Made by a program: the position numbers and the translations under genes. DNA of 64,000 nucleotides. Origin: Acinetobacter sp. HY1485 (lineage in GTDB: Bacteria; Pseudomonadota; Gammaproteobacteria; Pseudomonadales; Moraxellaceae). The notes beneath the pieces were generated by a model, which was given only the letters and a program-made list of their open reading frames with translations, made no database searches and was not told the origin of the DNA. Positions 51,213 through 59,425 of the stretch are shown here, piece after piece (position 1 is the first letter of the stretch; every line of letters begins with the position of its first letter). The DNA lies in NCBI RefSeq assembly GCF_027568475.1, contig NZ_JANKZG010000001.1:327055-391054 (forward strand), written 5' to 3'.

Positions 51213-51956
51213 ATGCGTATTTTATACCAGTTTCCTTTATCGCATTTTTGTGAAAAAGCGCGTTGGCTACTGGATTATAAAGAGCTTGATTATGTGGCTG
51301 AAAACGTATTACCTGGTTTTCAGCAGATGTTTACGCAGGTTAAAACTGGTCACAAAACACTTCCTATTTTAAAAAACGACACTGAGTTGGTGTCAGAAGC
51401 AACACAAATTGCTCGTTATCTAGATGTAACTTACCCTGAACATAATTTGATCCGTGCCAATAAAAAACTAAAAACAGAAACTCTTGAGATAGACAGTCTT
51501 GCTAATAATTTAGGGGTCGAGCTAGAAAAATGGTTATTTACGGCGCTCAATGATGTAGAAACATTAGATATTATGCTAGGTGAGCGAGGATATTTACGCC
51601 GTTTTGAAAAATTCACTAAACCTGTTTTAAAATCGTTAATTAAAAAAGCGCCAAGTGAGGCGGAGTTAAACCTAGCAGAAGAAAAAATTTATACATTAAT
51701 TGAACAGCTCAATCAAAGAATCATTACACAACAGGGGCGTTATTTTGTTTCTGAACGCTTAGGGCTTGCTGATATTTCGGTATGTTCTATGCTTGCACCC
51801 ATTTTAAATATTATGGGAACACCGTGGGAAAATACACAACTTAACCCAACACTCACCACATTAAAACAGCATGTTTTAGGTTTACCACTTGGGCAGTATG
51901 TTTTAAGAATTTATGCAACGGAGCGCTATGCACGTGTAGATTGGCGGGGGATATAG
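51213..51956 (+). CDS. Glutathione S-transferase family protein
   Basis: 247 residues from the ATG at 51213 (GGAG 5 bp upstream); the frame opens at a TTG. Thioredoxin-like N-domain YQFPLSHFCEKARWLLDYKE, with Ser/Cys at the usual activation site, cis-Pro loop KTLPIL and SEATQIARYLD; all-helical C-domain with SERLGLADISVCSML. Substrate unknown. Confidence 0.88.
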   Translation: MRILYQFPLSHFCEKARWLLDYKELDYVAENVLPGFQQMFTQVKTGHKTLPILKNDTELVSEATQIARYLDVTYPEHNLIRANKKLKTETLEIDSLANNLGVELEKWLFTALNDVETLDIMLGERGYLRRFEKFTKPVLKSLIKKAPSEAELNLAEEKIYTLIEQLNQRIITQQGRYFVSERLGLADISVCSMLAPILNIMGTPWENTQLNPTLTTLKQHVLGLPLGQYVLRIYATERYARVDWRGI

Positions 51957-51979
51957 GAGCGAGTAACCGCTCCTATAAT

Positions 51980-52975
51980 TTAAATATTTTTTAGGTAAGC
52001 ATACAAGCTATCATAGTAATTTTTACACGTCTCTAAACGGTAATGGGCACCCATCAGAATATCATCTTTAATATCTTTTTCTTTAGCAAGTGGCTCAATC
52101 ACGTAATCTAACCAGCCTTTAGCATGTTCAATATCTACTTCAGAATGTTCTGAATAGTAACGGTATAACCAATGATCTAGTCCAAAACGTTCACACGATG
52201 CTTGAACTTTTAAATAAGATTTAGGATCAATAATTTCCGTTGCTGCCATAATCCCCATAAGGTAATAATAAAATTGACGATTTAAAGAGGCCAACATAAA
52301 CAAATTATAGCCTGCAAATTTTTGCCAACTGTCATGCGGTTGAATTTGATCTTTACCCGAAATACGGTGATGTTCCATCAAATCATCAAACATTTTGACA
52401 TGCGTTTCTTTACGGTCACCACGCCCTGATTCATCCCATAAATTTTTAATCATCTCGTTGCGGGCAGTGGCAGGAGAATTTAACAACGCAAGTATGAGTA
52501 AGTCAAAAAAACGAATATTGAGTTCGTAATCACTCATAAAAAAGGCATGTAGCTGACGTTCTGTTGCGTCATTAGCTAAAAAGTCAAATAACGGATGTTC
52601 AGATAAATTAGCATCATCACATAACTGTGTAATACGTGCAGAAATAGATGCGTGTTGATCCGCATTTTTAGTTTGCGTGATGTAATTATATTGAAGCTCA
52701 GTTAACCATAAATCTTCAATGGTTTTACGAATTTGATATAGAAAAGGATGATGTTGAACCTTAGCTTCTGCGGATGCAGGATCACAAATTTGTAAGTTAT
52801 AAAGTTGATACAGTGTTGAGTGAATTTGGTAACAGGCATCTTCATCTTGCTGTTTAAAAGCATGTTTTGCAGTTTCTACCAAATTTTCTAAATACGCATT
52901 TTGTGTTGCTATCGTATTAAATTTTTCGATGTTCTGAACAACTTCATTTAAAGTGTTATTCATTAAATAATCCAT
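51980..52975 (-). CDS. Heme-oxygenase-like diiron oxidase (HDO)
   Basis: A 331-residue protein of the iron-containing redox enzyme family (PF14518-like). The six expected ligands of an HDO diiron site can be read: E182 (WDESGRGD), H192 (ETHVKMFDD), E247 (AATEIID) and H277-x3-D281-x2-H284 (EHSEVDIEH). Characterised HDOs oxidise amines, fatty acids or amino acids (UndA, BesC, SznF, FlcE groups). It follows the tetR gene in the same direction (80-bp gap) and faces an operon with a second HDO, so it probably belongs to that pathway. ATG 52963 is an alternative start. Confidence 0.82.
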   Translation of the reverse strand: MDYLMNNTLNEVVQNIEKFNTIATQNAYLENLVETAKHAFKQQDEDACYQIHSTLYQLYNLQICDPASAEAKVQHHPFLYQIRKTIEDLWLTELQYNYITQTKNADQHASISARITQLCDDANLSEHPLFDFLANDATERQLHAFFMSDYELNIRFFDLLILALLNSPATARNEMIKNLWDESGRGDRKETHVKMFDDLMEHHRISGKDQIQPHDSWQKFAGYNLFMLASLNRQFYYYLMGIMAATEIIDPKSYLKVQASCERFGLDHWLYRYYSEHSEVDIEHAKGWLDYVIEPLAKEKDIKDDILMGAHYRLETCKNYYDSLYAYLKNI

Positions 52976-53055
52976 TTTTACCCCGTTTAATTTATATTAT
53001 TGTTGTGATTATATCATGTCTTATAAATAATAATTTTGGGTAAAATATAATAATC

Positions 53056-53589
53056 TTATTTTAATATAAGATTTTGAGCAGTTTTCCATGCTTTAAGAGC
53101 TGCTTCTTTATCACCTAATACCTGTGCAGATAATGTTGCACCATCTAATAACATAATCAAAACAGGAGCAAGATGTTTATTTGATGGGGCGAGTAATTGT
53201 TCAATAACAGACATTAATCCTGCTTTTTGTTGCATCGCAATTTGATGTGCTTCCTCAGATTTATTCGGAAATTCTGTTGCAGCTTTAGCAAATAAACACC
53301 CTGTAAATGTACTGCTATTAAACCATTCATCATGCCATTCAAATACAAGTTCTAACTTTTTGAAATTATCAACTTCATGCTGAATCTTCTGCTTTAAAGA
53401 GGCAGCACATAATGCTTGGCGTTGTTGCAGTACTTCAATAATCAAATTGGCTTTCGATTGAAAGTATCTATACATGGTTTTTTTAGATACACCTGATTCT
53501 TTGATGATTAAATCTACACCAACGACATGATAACCATATTGGTTAAACAGCTCAGTTGCTATTTCAATAATATGCTGCTTTTTGGTCAT
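53056..53589 (-). CDS. TetR-family repressor
   Basis: 177 residues: N-terminal TetR HTH (IATELFNQYGYHVVGVDLII, then SGVSKKTMYRYFQSKANLI), C-terminal domain close to the AcrR/YcdC class with FTGCLFAKAATEFP. Divergent from the HDO-cupin operon. A 16-bp near-palindrome in the intergenic region is a likely operator. An AATCTTAT/ATAAGATT inverted repeat (53052-53073) spans its 3' end. Confidence 0.9.
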   Translation of the reverse strand: MTKKQHIIEIATELFNQYGYHVVGVDLIIKESGVSKKTMYRYFQSKANLIIEVLQQRQALCAASLKQKIQHEVDNFKKLELVFEWHDEWFNSSTFTGCLFAKAATEFPNKSEEAHQIAMQQKAGLMSVIEQLLAPSNKHLAPVLIMLLDGATLSAQVLGDKEAALKAWKTAQNLILK

Positions 53590-53758
53590 TTAATTTACCT
53601 TAATGAAAATAAGATTCTTTTACAATAACCATATAATGGCTAAAATCCAAGTTACTACTGAAAAAATATTAATTCAATCTTAAAAAAATATTAGGAAAAT
53701 CTTAAATTAATACTAATTAACTGTTTTATTTCAGGTTCTGTAAAAAAATAAATATTAG

Positions 53759-53774
53759 TAGACAGATCTGTTTA
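53759..53774. promoter_or_regulatory. Probable TetR operator
   Basis: tagacagatctgttta has a perfect 10-bp core ACAGATCTGT and TA ends, the TAGACnnnnnnGTCTA-like shape common for TetR-family operators. It lies about 52 bp upstream of the HDO-cupin ATG, in the 236-bp gap shared with tetR. Confidence 0.65.
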
Positions 53775-53825
53775 TTTTATGATTTTATTTAATAATAGAG
53801 TAATAAAATAACATGGGATGTAATA

Positions 53826-54956
53826 ATGGATACGTTAGAAAATAATTGGTTAAATCATAATGCGCTACAAACATTATCAAATAATAAATTATTAATGGCA
53901 TTAGAGAAAAATCAGATTGATAAAAATGGAGTAAAGTTGGTTTTAGCACAACATAGCCACTACTCAAAAAATTTTACAAAATATCTGTGTGCTTTAATTT
54001 GTCAGATTAAACAGCAAGATGATTTAGAGCATCTTTTAGAAAACCTACAAGAAGAAATGGGGTTTGAAAGCAGTGAAAAAATTACCCATGCAGACTTATA
54101 TCAGCATAGTTTACAGTTAATTGGGGTTGATCCTCAGGATTATCCTGCATTTGAGGAAACACTCGAGCTTAAGCAAGCCATGATTGAGCATTGCTATAAC
54201 GAGGATATTTTAGAAGGTCTTGCAGCATTATGTTTAGGGGCAGAAGCTATTGTTCCTATCTTATACACGCCAATTTACCACGCATTACAACATCACGGTT
54301 ATAGCGCAGAGGCAACAGAATTTTTCCGCCTACATATCCAAGAAGACGAAGACCATGCGCAAGTGATGATTGATATTATGGCGCGTTTAATTGGTGATGA
54401 TCAAGAAAAGCGCCGTAAAGTAGAACAAATTGGTGAAAAACTCATTACCTTACGTGGCTATATGTTTGATCGTATCTATGACGAAATTCAAAATACAAAG
54501 CAACGTTACAAAAATAAAGCTACTTTTTATAGCTCGCGCGATTTTGGACAAGTACCAAATGAGCTAAAACCGTACATCCCATCTCGCTTAAAACATGCCA
54601 AAGTGATTACGTCAAAAATAGATGAATTTTCTAAAGAGCGTAAACACCGTGTAAATGTAGTAGATTTACCCAGTCGTACGATTAGTATGACCATTGGTCA
54701 CTTACAACATGAAGAAGCAACCCGTTTGCATCGTCATAATTATGAAACGATGATTTATTTTATTGAAGGCGAAGGGTATTCGGTAATTGCAGATGAGCGT
54801 GTGAGTTGGCAAGCAGGTGATGCGATTTATGTTCCAATTTGGGCGCCTCATCAACACGTAAATACAGGTGAAGGCACATGTACATATGTAGCATGTGAAA
54901 ATGCGCCATTGCTTCAAAATTTAGGCGATATTGCATTACGTGAAGAGTTATCTTGA
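53826..54956 (+). CDS. HDO-cupin fusion oxidase
   Basis: 376 residues in two domains. Residues about 1-215 form a heme-oxygenase-like diiron domain: E81 and H88 (ESSEKITH), E140 (LGAEAIVP) and H170-x3-D174-x2-H177 (HIQEDEDH), the ligand spacing of CADD/UndA. Residues about 275-365 form a cupin: H302 and H304 (LHRHNYETMIYF) plus H342 and H344 (APHQHVN), with GDAIYVP between. An HDO plus C-terminal cupin is the arrangement of SznF, which oxidises and rearranges N-methyl-arginine to an N-nitrosourea; this protein lacks the SznF N-terminal extension. Substrate unknown. The next gene starts 10 bp after its stop. Confidence 0.85.
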   Translation: MDTLENNWLNHNALQTLSNNKLLMALEKNQIDKNGVKLVLAQHSHYSKNFTKYLCALICQIKQQDDLEHLLENLQEEMGFESSEKITHADLYQHSLQLIGVDPQDYPAFEETLELKQAMIEHCYNEDILEGLAALCLGAEAIVPILYTPIYHALQHHGYSAEATEFFRLHIQEDEDHAQVMIDIMARLIGDDQEKRRKVEQIGEKLITLRGYMFDRIYDEIQNTKQRYKNKATFYSSRDFGQVPNELKPYIPSRLKHAKVITSKIDEFSKERKHRVNVVDLPSRTISMTIGHLQHEEATRLHRHNYETMIYFIEGEGYSVIADERVSWQAGDAIYVPIWAPHQHVNTGEGTCTYVACENAPLLQNLGDIALREELS

Positions 54957-54966
54957 GGAGATAACC

Positions 54967-57891
54967 ATGAATTTAGCTGAATCACTTTTAAAGCATGGTC
55001 AACCTGATGATGTGTGCTTTTTATATCAAGATCAAAAAATCACCTATCACGCATTTCGTCATTATGTTGCTCAATGGGTTACGTTTTTACGCCCTCAAAT
55101 TAATTCGTCGAGTAAAGTATTACTCATGATGGATGAGACACCAACGTTAGCAGGTTTATTCTTTGGTGTATTGGCATTAGGTGCAACCCCTATTGTGGCA
55201 AATCCGCGCTTAAAACCGCATGAAATTGATTACATGATTCATGACTCAGCAGTAGATATTGTATTTTGTGATTTTGATACACCGATTAAACACATCAATA
55301 TCCACAATATTGTGCTACCTCAAGCAACGGCAGTGCACTATGTGAGTGTAAATCCATGTGATGTTGCAGTGATTCAGTATACTTCAGGAAGTACAGGAAA
55401 ACCTAAAGGTGTACACCACAGTAGCGAAGCAATTTTACAATGTTGCCAAGTGGTGTCTGATCATTTGGCGTTAACAAAGAATGATATTGTGTACTCAGTA
55501 TCAAAAACCTTTTTTGGTTTTGGTATGGGCAATACGTTCTTTTTTCCTTTATTTAATGGTGCTTGTGCTGTGTTAGACCACAATTGGCCCACTATTGCAC
55601 TGATAAAAGAGAATTTACAGAAATACCAACCGACCGTGTTATTTGCTGTTCCAAGTGTGTTTAATCAACTGTTACAGCTAGACCAAGTGAGCTTACGAAT
55701 TGCACAATCTTCAGGCTCACATTTACCATTTGAAATTGCAAAACAATGGCTTGATAAATTTGGAATTGAGCTGTTAAATGCGATAGGTTCTACGGAACTG
55801 TTACATATTTTTGCAGGTACTACAGCATCAGGAAATCCATATGGTTCTGTAGGACGTGTAATTGGGCAAAATAAAATTAAAATTGTGGACGATGGCGGAC
55901 TTACGGTTGCCTGTGGGCATGTAGGTAAGTTACTTATTTCGTCCCCTGTATTGGCATTAGGGTATACAGACAATCAACATTTTAATGCTTTTAAAGAGGA
56001 GTGGTTCACAACAGGCGACTTGTGTCATCAAGATGAAAATGGGTTTTTATATTTTCATGGGCGAGTTGATGATCGTTTTAAAATCAATGGACGTTGGGTC
56101 ATTCCGTTAGAAATTGAAAATAAAATCCGAGAAAACCATCCAACTATTGAGCAATGTTATGTAACATGCGTACAAGATGCCCACGATTTTGAACGTGTTG
56201 TTTTGGTCGTGATTGGCGATAAAACGCAATTACAAACTTTACAGGGTGTTAATCAACATTTACCTCGATATCAAAATATTGATGAAGTTTTAATCATTGA
56301 TCAAACGCCCTTAAATTCTAATGGCAAGATTGATCGTAAACAGATTAAAACGATTGCCTCAGATTATATCAAGAGTAAAAATTTAGAGGTTGAAGTAGCA
56401 TCTTACGGCGTAGATGAAGAAACATATCACCGTTATATTCAGCAAGGCTATAATCTGGTTCCAATTTGGAAACAACTTCATTCAAAACAGCCCATTTCTG
56501 CAACGCATTTATATCGAAATATTGTAGAGCAAGGTGGATTTATTTTTGAAAAATATGACCATCAACAAAACAGTTGTAAGGCACGTTATTCTATTATTGG
56601 CTTAGACACAAAAGAAAGAATTCAGATCAAAGAAAATACTTTATCTTATTTTAAAGATGATGCGATTCTTTGGCAAAAACACAGTGATGAGCCACTAAAA
56701 GCACTGCAAAAACTTCAACAGCAGTATCGTGTTCCCAAATTTTGTGATGTTCCTGAATTTTTTGGAGGATATATTGGCTATTTTGGATTTGAAACTACAC
56801 GACTGATTGAGCCACGCCTTGCTAAAAATGACTTAAAACAGACCGATTTATATATTCCTGATGTTGTACAAATTTTAGCAAAACAGTTTTTGGTAATTGA
56901 TCATCAAAAACAAGCGGTTTACTGTGTGGCATATGCGTGTCCAGAGACTTATCAAGAAGCAAAGCAAGCATGTGACACTCTGTCTGACCAAGTGATGGCA
57001 TGTTTTGTGCAGTCTGAAGATAAATTTGTTCCTAAAGCAACTACACAGCATCATCAAATTTCGTGTGGCATTAATCGCCCTGAATTTTTAAAAAAAGTGC
57101 AACAAGTTAAAGAATATATTAATGCAGGGGATGTGATGCAAGTGGTGTTATCGCACCGTATGCAAGCACCGCTTGAATGTGATGCTTTAACTTATTATGA
57201 AGCACTGAAATCGGTGTGTTATACACCATATACGTATTGTATTGATTTAAATGATTTTCAAGTAGTGGGTGCATCGCCTGAAGAACTTGTAAAGTATTAC
57301 GATCATCACGTTAGCAGCCGCCCTATGGCTGGCACACGGCGCCGTACAGGTCAGCCTGACCAAGATTCTGTACTTTCTACAGAGCTATTAAATGATCCAA
57401 AAGAACAAGCAGAACATATGATGCTTGTGGATTTAGCTCGTAATGATTTAGGAAGAATTGCACTACCAGGATGTGTATGCGTTGAAGATTTAATGCAAGT
57501 TGAATTGTATTCTCATGTGATGCATTTAGTGTCTACCGTTACAGCACCAACAAATCAAAATATCACAGGCTTAGATGCTTTAATTGCAACATTCCCTGCA
57601 GGTACACTCAGTGGCGCATCTAAAGTACGCGCTTTAGAAATAATTCAGGAGCTTGAACCACAACCACGAGGTGTATACGGCGGCGTTGTTGGCTATATTG
57701 ATTGGCATGGTAATGCAGATTTAGCGATTGCCATTCGTACAAGTGTCCTTAAAGACAATACGATGTATGTGCAAGCAGGGGCGGGAATTGTAAGTGATTC
57801 TATTGCAGAAAATGAGTGGCAAGAAACTATGGACAAAAGTCGGTTGTTGTTTGTTGCGGCATCTCAATTAGGGTGCTCGTATAGTTTTTAA
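54967..57891 (+). CDS. Aryl-acid adenylation domain - anthranilate synthase (TrpE) fusion
   Basis: 974 residues from the ATG at 54967 (GAGGAG 6 bp upstream). Residues 1-470: ANL adenylating domain, P-loop YTSGSTGKPKG (138-148), A8 region HGRVDDRFKINGRWV, catalytic Lys454 in NSNGKIDRK; closest in feel to benzoate/anthranilate-CoA ligases. Residues about 478-974: TrpE-like chorismate-binding domain with FGGYIGYFGFETTRL, GASPEELVKYY, SRPMAGTRRRTG, AEHMMLVDLARNDLGR and FPAGTLSGASKVRALEIIQE. The Trp-binding LLES motif of TrpE is replaced by FIFEK (525-529), suggesting loss of feedback. No glutaminase (TrpG) domain is attached, so free ammonia or an external TrpG must supply nitrogen. One protein could thus make and activate anthranilate. 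Confidence 0.88.
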   Translation: MNLAESLLKHGQPDDVCFLYQDQKITYHAFRHYVAQWVTFLRPQINSSSKVLLMMDETPTLAGLFFGVLALGATPIVANPRLKPHEIDYMIHDSAVDIVFCDFDTPIKHINIHNIVLPQATAVHYVSVNPCDVAVIQYTSGSTGKPKGVHHSSEAILQCCQVVSDHLALTKNDIVYSVSKTFFGFGMGNTFFFPLFNGACAVLDHNWPTIALIKENLQKYQPTVLFAVPSVFNQLLQLDQVSLRIAQSSGSHLPFEIAKQWLDKFGIELLNAIGSTELLHIFAGTTASGNPYGSVGRVIGQNKIKIVDDGGLTVACGHVGKLLISSPVLALGYTDNQHFNAFKEEWFTTGDLCHQDENGFLYFHGRVDDRFKINGRWVIPLEIENKIRENHPTIEQCYVTCVQDAHDFERVVLVVIGDKTQLQTLQGVNQHLPRYQNIDEVLIIDQTPLNSNGKIDRKQIKTIASDYIKSKNLEVEVASYGVDEETYHRYIQQGYNLVPIWKQLHSKQPISATHLYRNIVEQGGFIFEKYDHQQNSCKARYSIIGLDTKERIQIKENTLSYFKDDAILWQKHSDEPLKALQKLQQQYRVPKFCDVPEFFGGYIGYFGFETTRLIEPRLAKNDLKQTDLYIPDVVQILAKQFLVIDHQKQAVYCVAYACPETYQEAKQACDTLSDQVMACFVQSEDKFVPKATTQHHQISCGINRPEFLKKVQQVKEYINAGDVMQVVLSHRMQAPLECDALTYYEALKSVCYTPYTYCIDLNDFQVVGASPEELVKYYDHHVSSRPMAGTRRRTGQPDQDSVLSTELLNDPKEQAEHMMLVDLARNDLGRIALPGCVCVEDLMQVELYSHVMHLVSTVTAPTNQNITGLDALIATFPAGTLSGASKVRALEIIQELEPQPRGVYGGVVGYIDWHGNADLAIAIRTSVLKDNTMYVQAGAGIVSDSIAENEWQETMDKSRLLFVAASQLGCSYSF

Positions 57892-57943
57892 TCGAAGGTC
57901 GTTGTATAGAATTACAACCAACTCAAACATATTAAATATTTAT

Positions 57944-57977
57944 AAACCTTGCGTTTTAATAAGCGCAAGGTTTTTTT
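57944..57977 (+). terminator. Terminator of the HDO-cupin operon
   Basis: AAACCTTGCG/CGCAAGGTTT with a 10-nt loop and T7, 50 bp after the fusion gene. Confidence 0.9.
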
Positions 57978-57992
57978 ATGAAAGGAAAAAAT

Positions 57993-58037
57993 ATGCTTAA
58001 ACGTACCAAATACCAAAATAAAGGAGAAAAACGATGA
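57993..58037 (+). CDS. Tiny upstream frame coupled to the next micro-protein
   Basis: A 14-codon frame (MLKRTKYQNKGEKR) with AAGGA upstream; its TGA overlaps the ATG at 58034 (ATGA). It may only be the ribosome entry leader of the next frame. Low confidence that the peptide matters. Confidence 0.3.
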   Translation: MLKRTKYQNKGEKR

Positions 58038-58180
58038 AATATTTAAATTTAATATGGCGTCATCGCTTCTCTATTTTATTCAGCGTTTTTATCAGCTTTT
58101 TACAGTGGCATTTAATTGTTATTCGGGAATATAGTCAAAACTCATGTTGTCTAGAACAAGTCGTTAAGCCTATTGTTTAG
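58034..58180 (+). CDS. 48-residue micro-protein with one hydrophobic segment
   Basis: A very strong SD (AAGGAG, 7 bp spacing) precedes the ATG at 58034. The peptide has a basic N-terminus, a hydrophobic span (FSILFSVFISFL) and a Cys-Cys pair near the C-terminus. Its TAG overlaps the stop of the convergent monooxygenase gene. It lies just after the terminator of the HDO operon, so it has its own promoter or depends on read-through. Family unknown. Confidence 0.5.
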   Translation: MKYLNLIWRHRFSILFSVFISFLQWHLIVIREYSQNSCCLEQVVKPIV

Positions 58181-59322
58181 CTATTAATTTTCACAATTTG
58201 CCGACCGCCTATTCGTAATAATACTCGTCTTAAAAGAGAGGTACCTTGTGTTAATGGACAGAAAATCTGCGACTTTAAAGGTACAAGTAAACGATTCTTT
58301 TTAATTAAAGGTCGCATTTTTTGTTCCCAGCATGCTAATGCGTTTGCTATATCATCTTGAGCACTTAGTGCTTCGGCAAGTTCATAGCTACCATCAATGG
58401 CTGTACTTGCCCCCATACCCGAGTAAAGCGTTAAACACCATGCAGCGTCTCCAACGAGAACAACGCGACCTTTGTGCCATTTATCCATATTTACGGTATT
58501 AACAGAATCAAATAAATAGTCTTTACTGTCTTTTAAATCATCAAGAGCTTGTTGAATAATCTCTTGGTTTGGCATATTTGCGTAAACTTTTTTAAGGGTT
58601 TCAATAGGTGGTTTACTAAATTGACTATTTGGGTCATCACAACGATAAGCAAATAACGCTGTGTTGGGATGGTCTGCAAGTGGGAAGATCCACAATGATT
58701 TTTTAGGTTGTACAATCATAATGCCATCGTGTTCTTTAAAGTTTTCAATACCACGCTTAAGTTGGTAAGCACAGATCATAGAACCCATATATTTAAGATA
58801 TTTTTCGTGTGGACCAAACACTAGTTTTCTAACTGTTGAGCGTAAGCCATCACAACCAACAACTAAATCAAATATTTCGTGAGTTATAGATTCATCTGAT
58901 CCTCTTTTTAAAGTGACCTGAACTTCATGCCCTAAATCTTTAATTTCTGTGGGTACAAGATCATAGCGGACTTCAATATTCTCTTTTTCAATATTTTGCC
59001 ATAAGCCTTCCTCAATATCACCACGTAACAAAACGGCAGGTTTAGTTAATTGGTCTGCAAATCCTGCTACACGAATCCGGCTACCGTCATCTAGTAAGTC
59101 CCAATTACAAGAATTTTGAGGCGTGCGAATGTGAATGTCAGGCAATACTCCAAGTTTAGAGGCTGCTTTTTTTCCTGTTCCTTGTAATCCAATAAAGTAA
59201 CCACCCGTACGGCGTTGTGAGGCACGTTCAATAATAATGGGGTGCCAACCTTTCTTTTTAAGGGCAATTGCACTTGCCATTCCACCAATACCCATACCCA
59301 CAATTAATACTTTTTTGCTCAT
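58177..59322 (-). CDS. FAD-dependent aromatic-type monooxygenase
   Basis: A 381-residue group A flavin monooxygenase (PHBH fold). GxGxxG motif in IVGMGIGGMASAIAL, DG motif in LVVGCDGLRSTVRK and GD motif in VVLVGDAAWCLT are in order. Relatives hydroxylate salicylate, kynurenine, urate or tetracycline (TetX). The substrate is unknown. It is divergent from a MarR gene with a large palindrome between them, so expression is probably induced by a small molecule, plausibly the substrate. Confidence 0.88.
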   Translation of the reverse strand: MSKKVLIVGMGIGGMASAIALKKKGWHPIIIERASQRRTGGYFIGLQGTGKKAASKLGVLPDIHIRTPQNSCNWDLLDDGSRIRVAGFADQLTKPAVLLRGDIEEGLWQNIEKENIEVRYDLVPTEIKDLGHEVQVTLKRGSDESITHEIFDLVVGCDGLRSTVRKLVFGPHEKYLKYMGSMICAYQLKRGIENFKEHDGIMIVQPKKSLWIFPLADHPNTALFAYRCDDPNSQFSKPPIETLKKVYANMPNQEIIQQALDDLKDSKDYLFDSVNTVNMDKWHKGRVVLVGDAAWCLTLYSGMGASTAIDGSYELAEALSAQDDIANALACWEQKMRPLIKKNRLLVPLKSQIFCPLTQGTSLLRRVLLRIGGRQIVKINS

Positions 59323-59360
59323 TTTTCTTGCCTTCGGTTAGACTATAGTGTGATTATTTC

Positions 59361-59394
59361 ATAGTAAGGAAAACTTGCAAGTTTAACTTACTAT
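59361..59394. promoter_or_regulatory. 34-bp near-perfect palindromic MarR operator
   Basis: ATAGTAAG (59361-59368) and CTTACTAT (59387-59394) flank a perfect 14-bp palindrome AAACTTGCAAGTTT (59371-59384); only the two spacer dinucleotides break the symmetry. It lies between the divergent monooxygenase (start 59322) and marR (start 59426), where a MarR dimer would control both. Confidence 0.85.
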
Positions 59395-59425
59395 TAAGTT
59401 GTGTGACTTTGATAAGGTTTTTGTA

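Noticed and set aside
58177..59322. TetX-type tetracycline-inactivating enzyme
   Set aside because: The fold is the same, but the general flavin motifs do not distinguish TetX; no resistance context or mobile element surrounds it.
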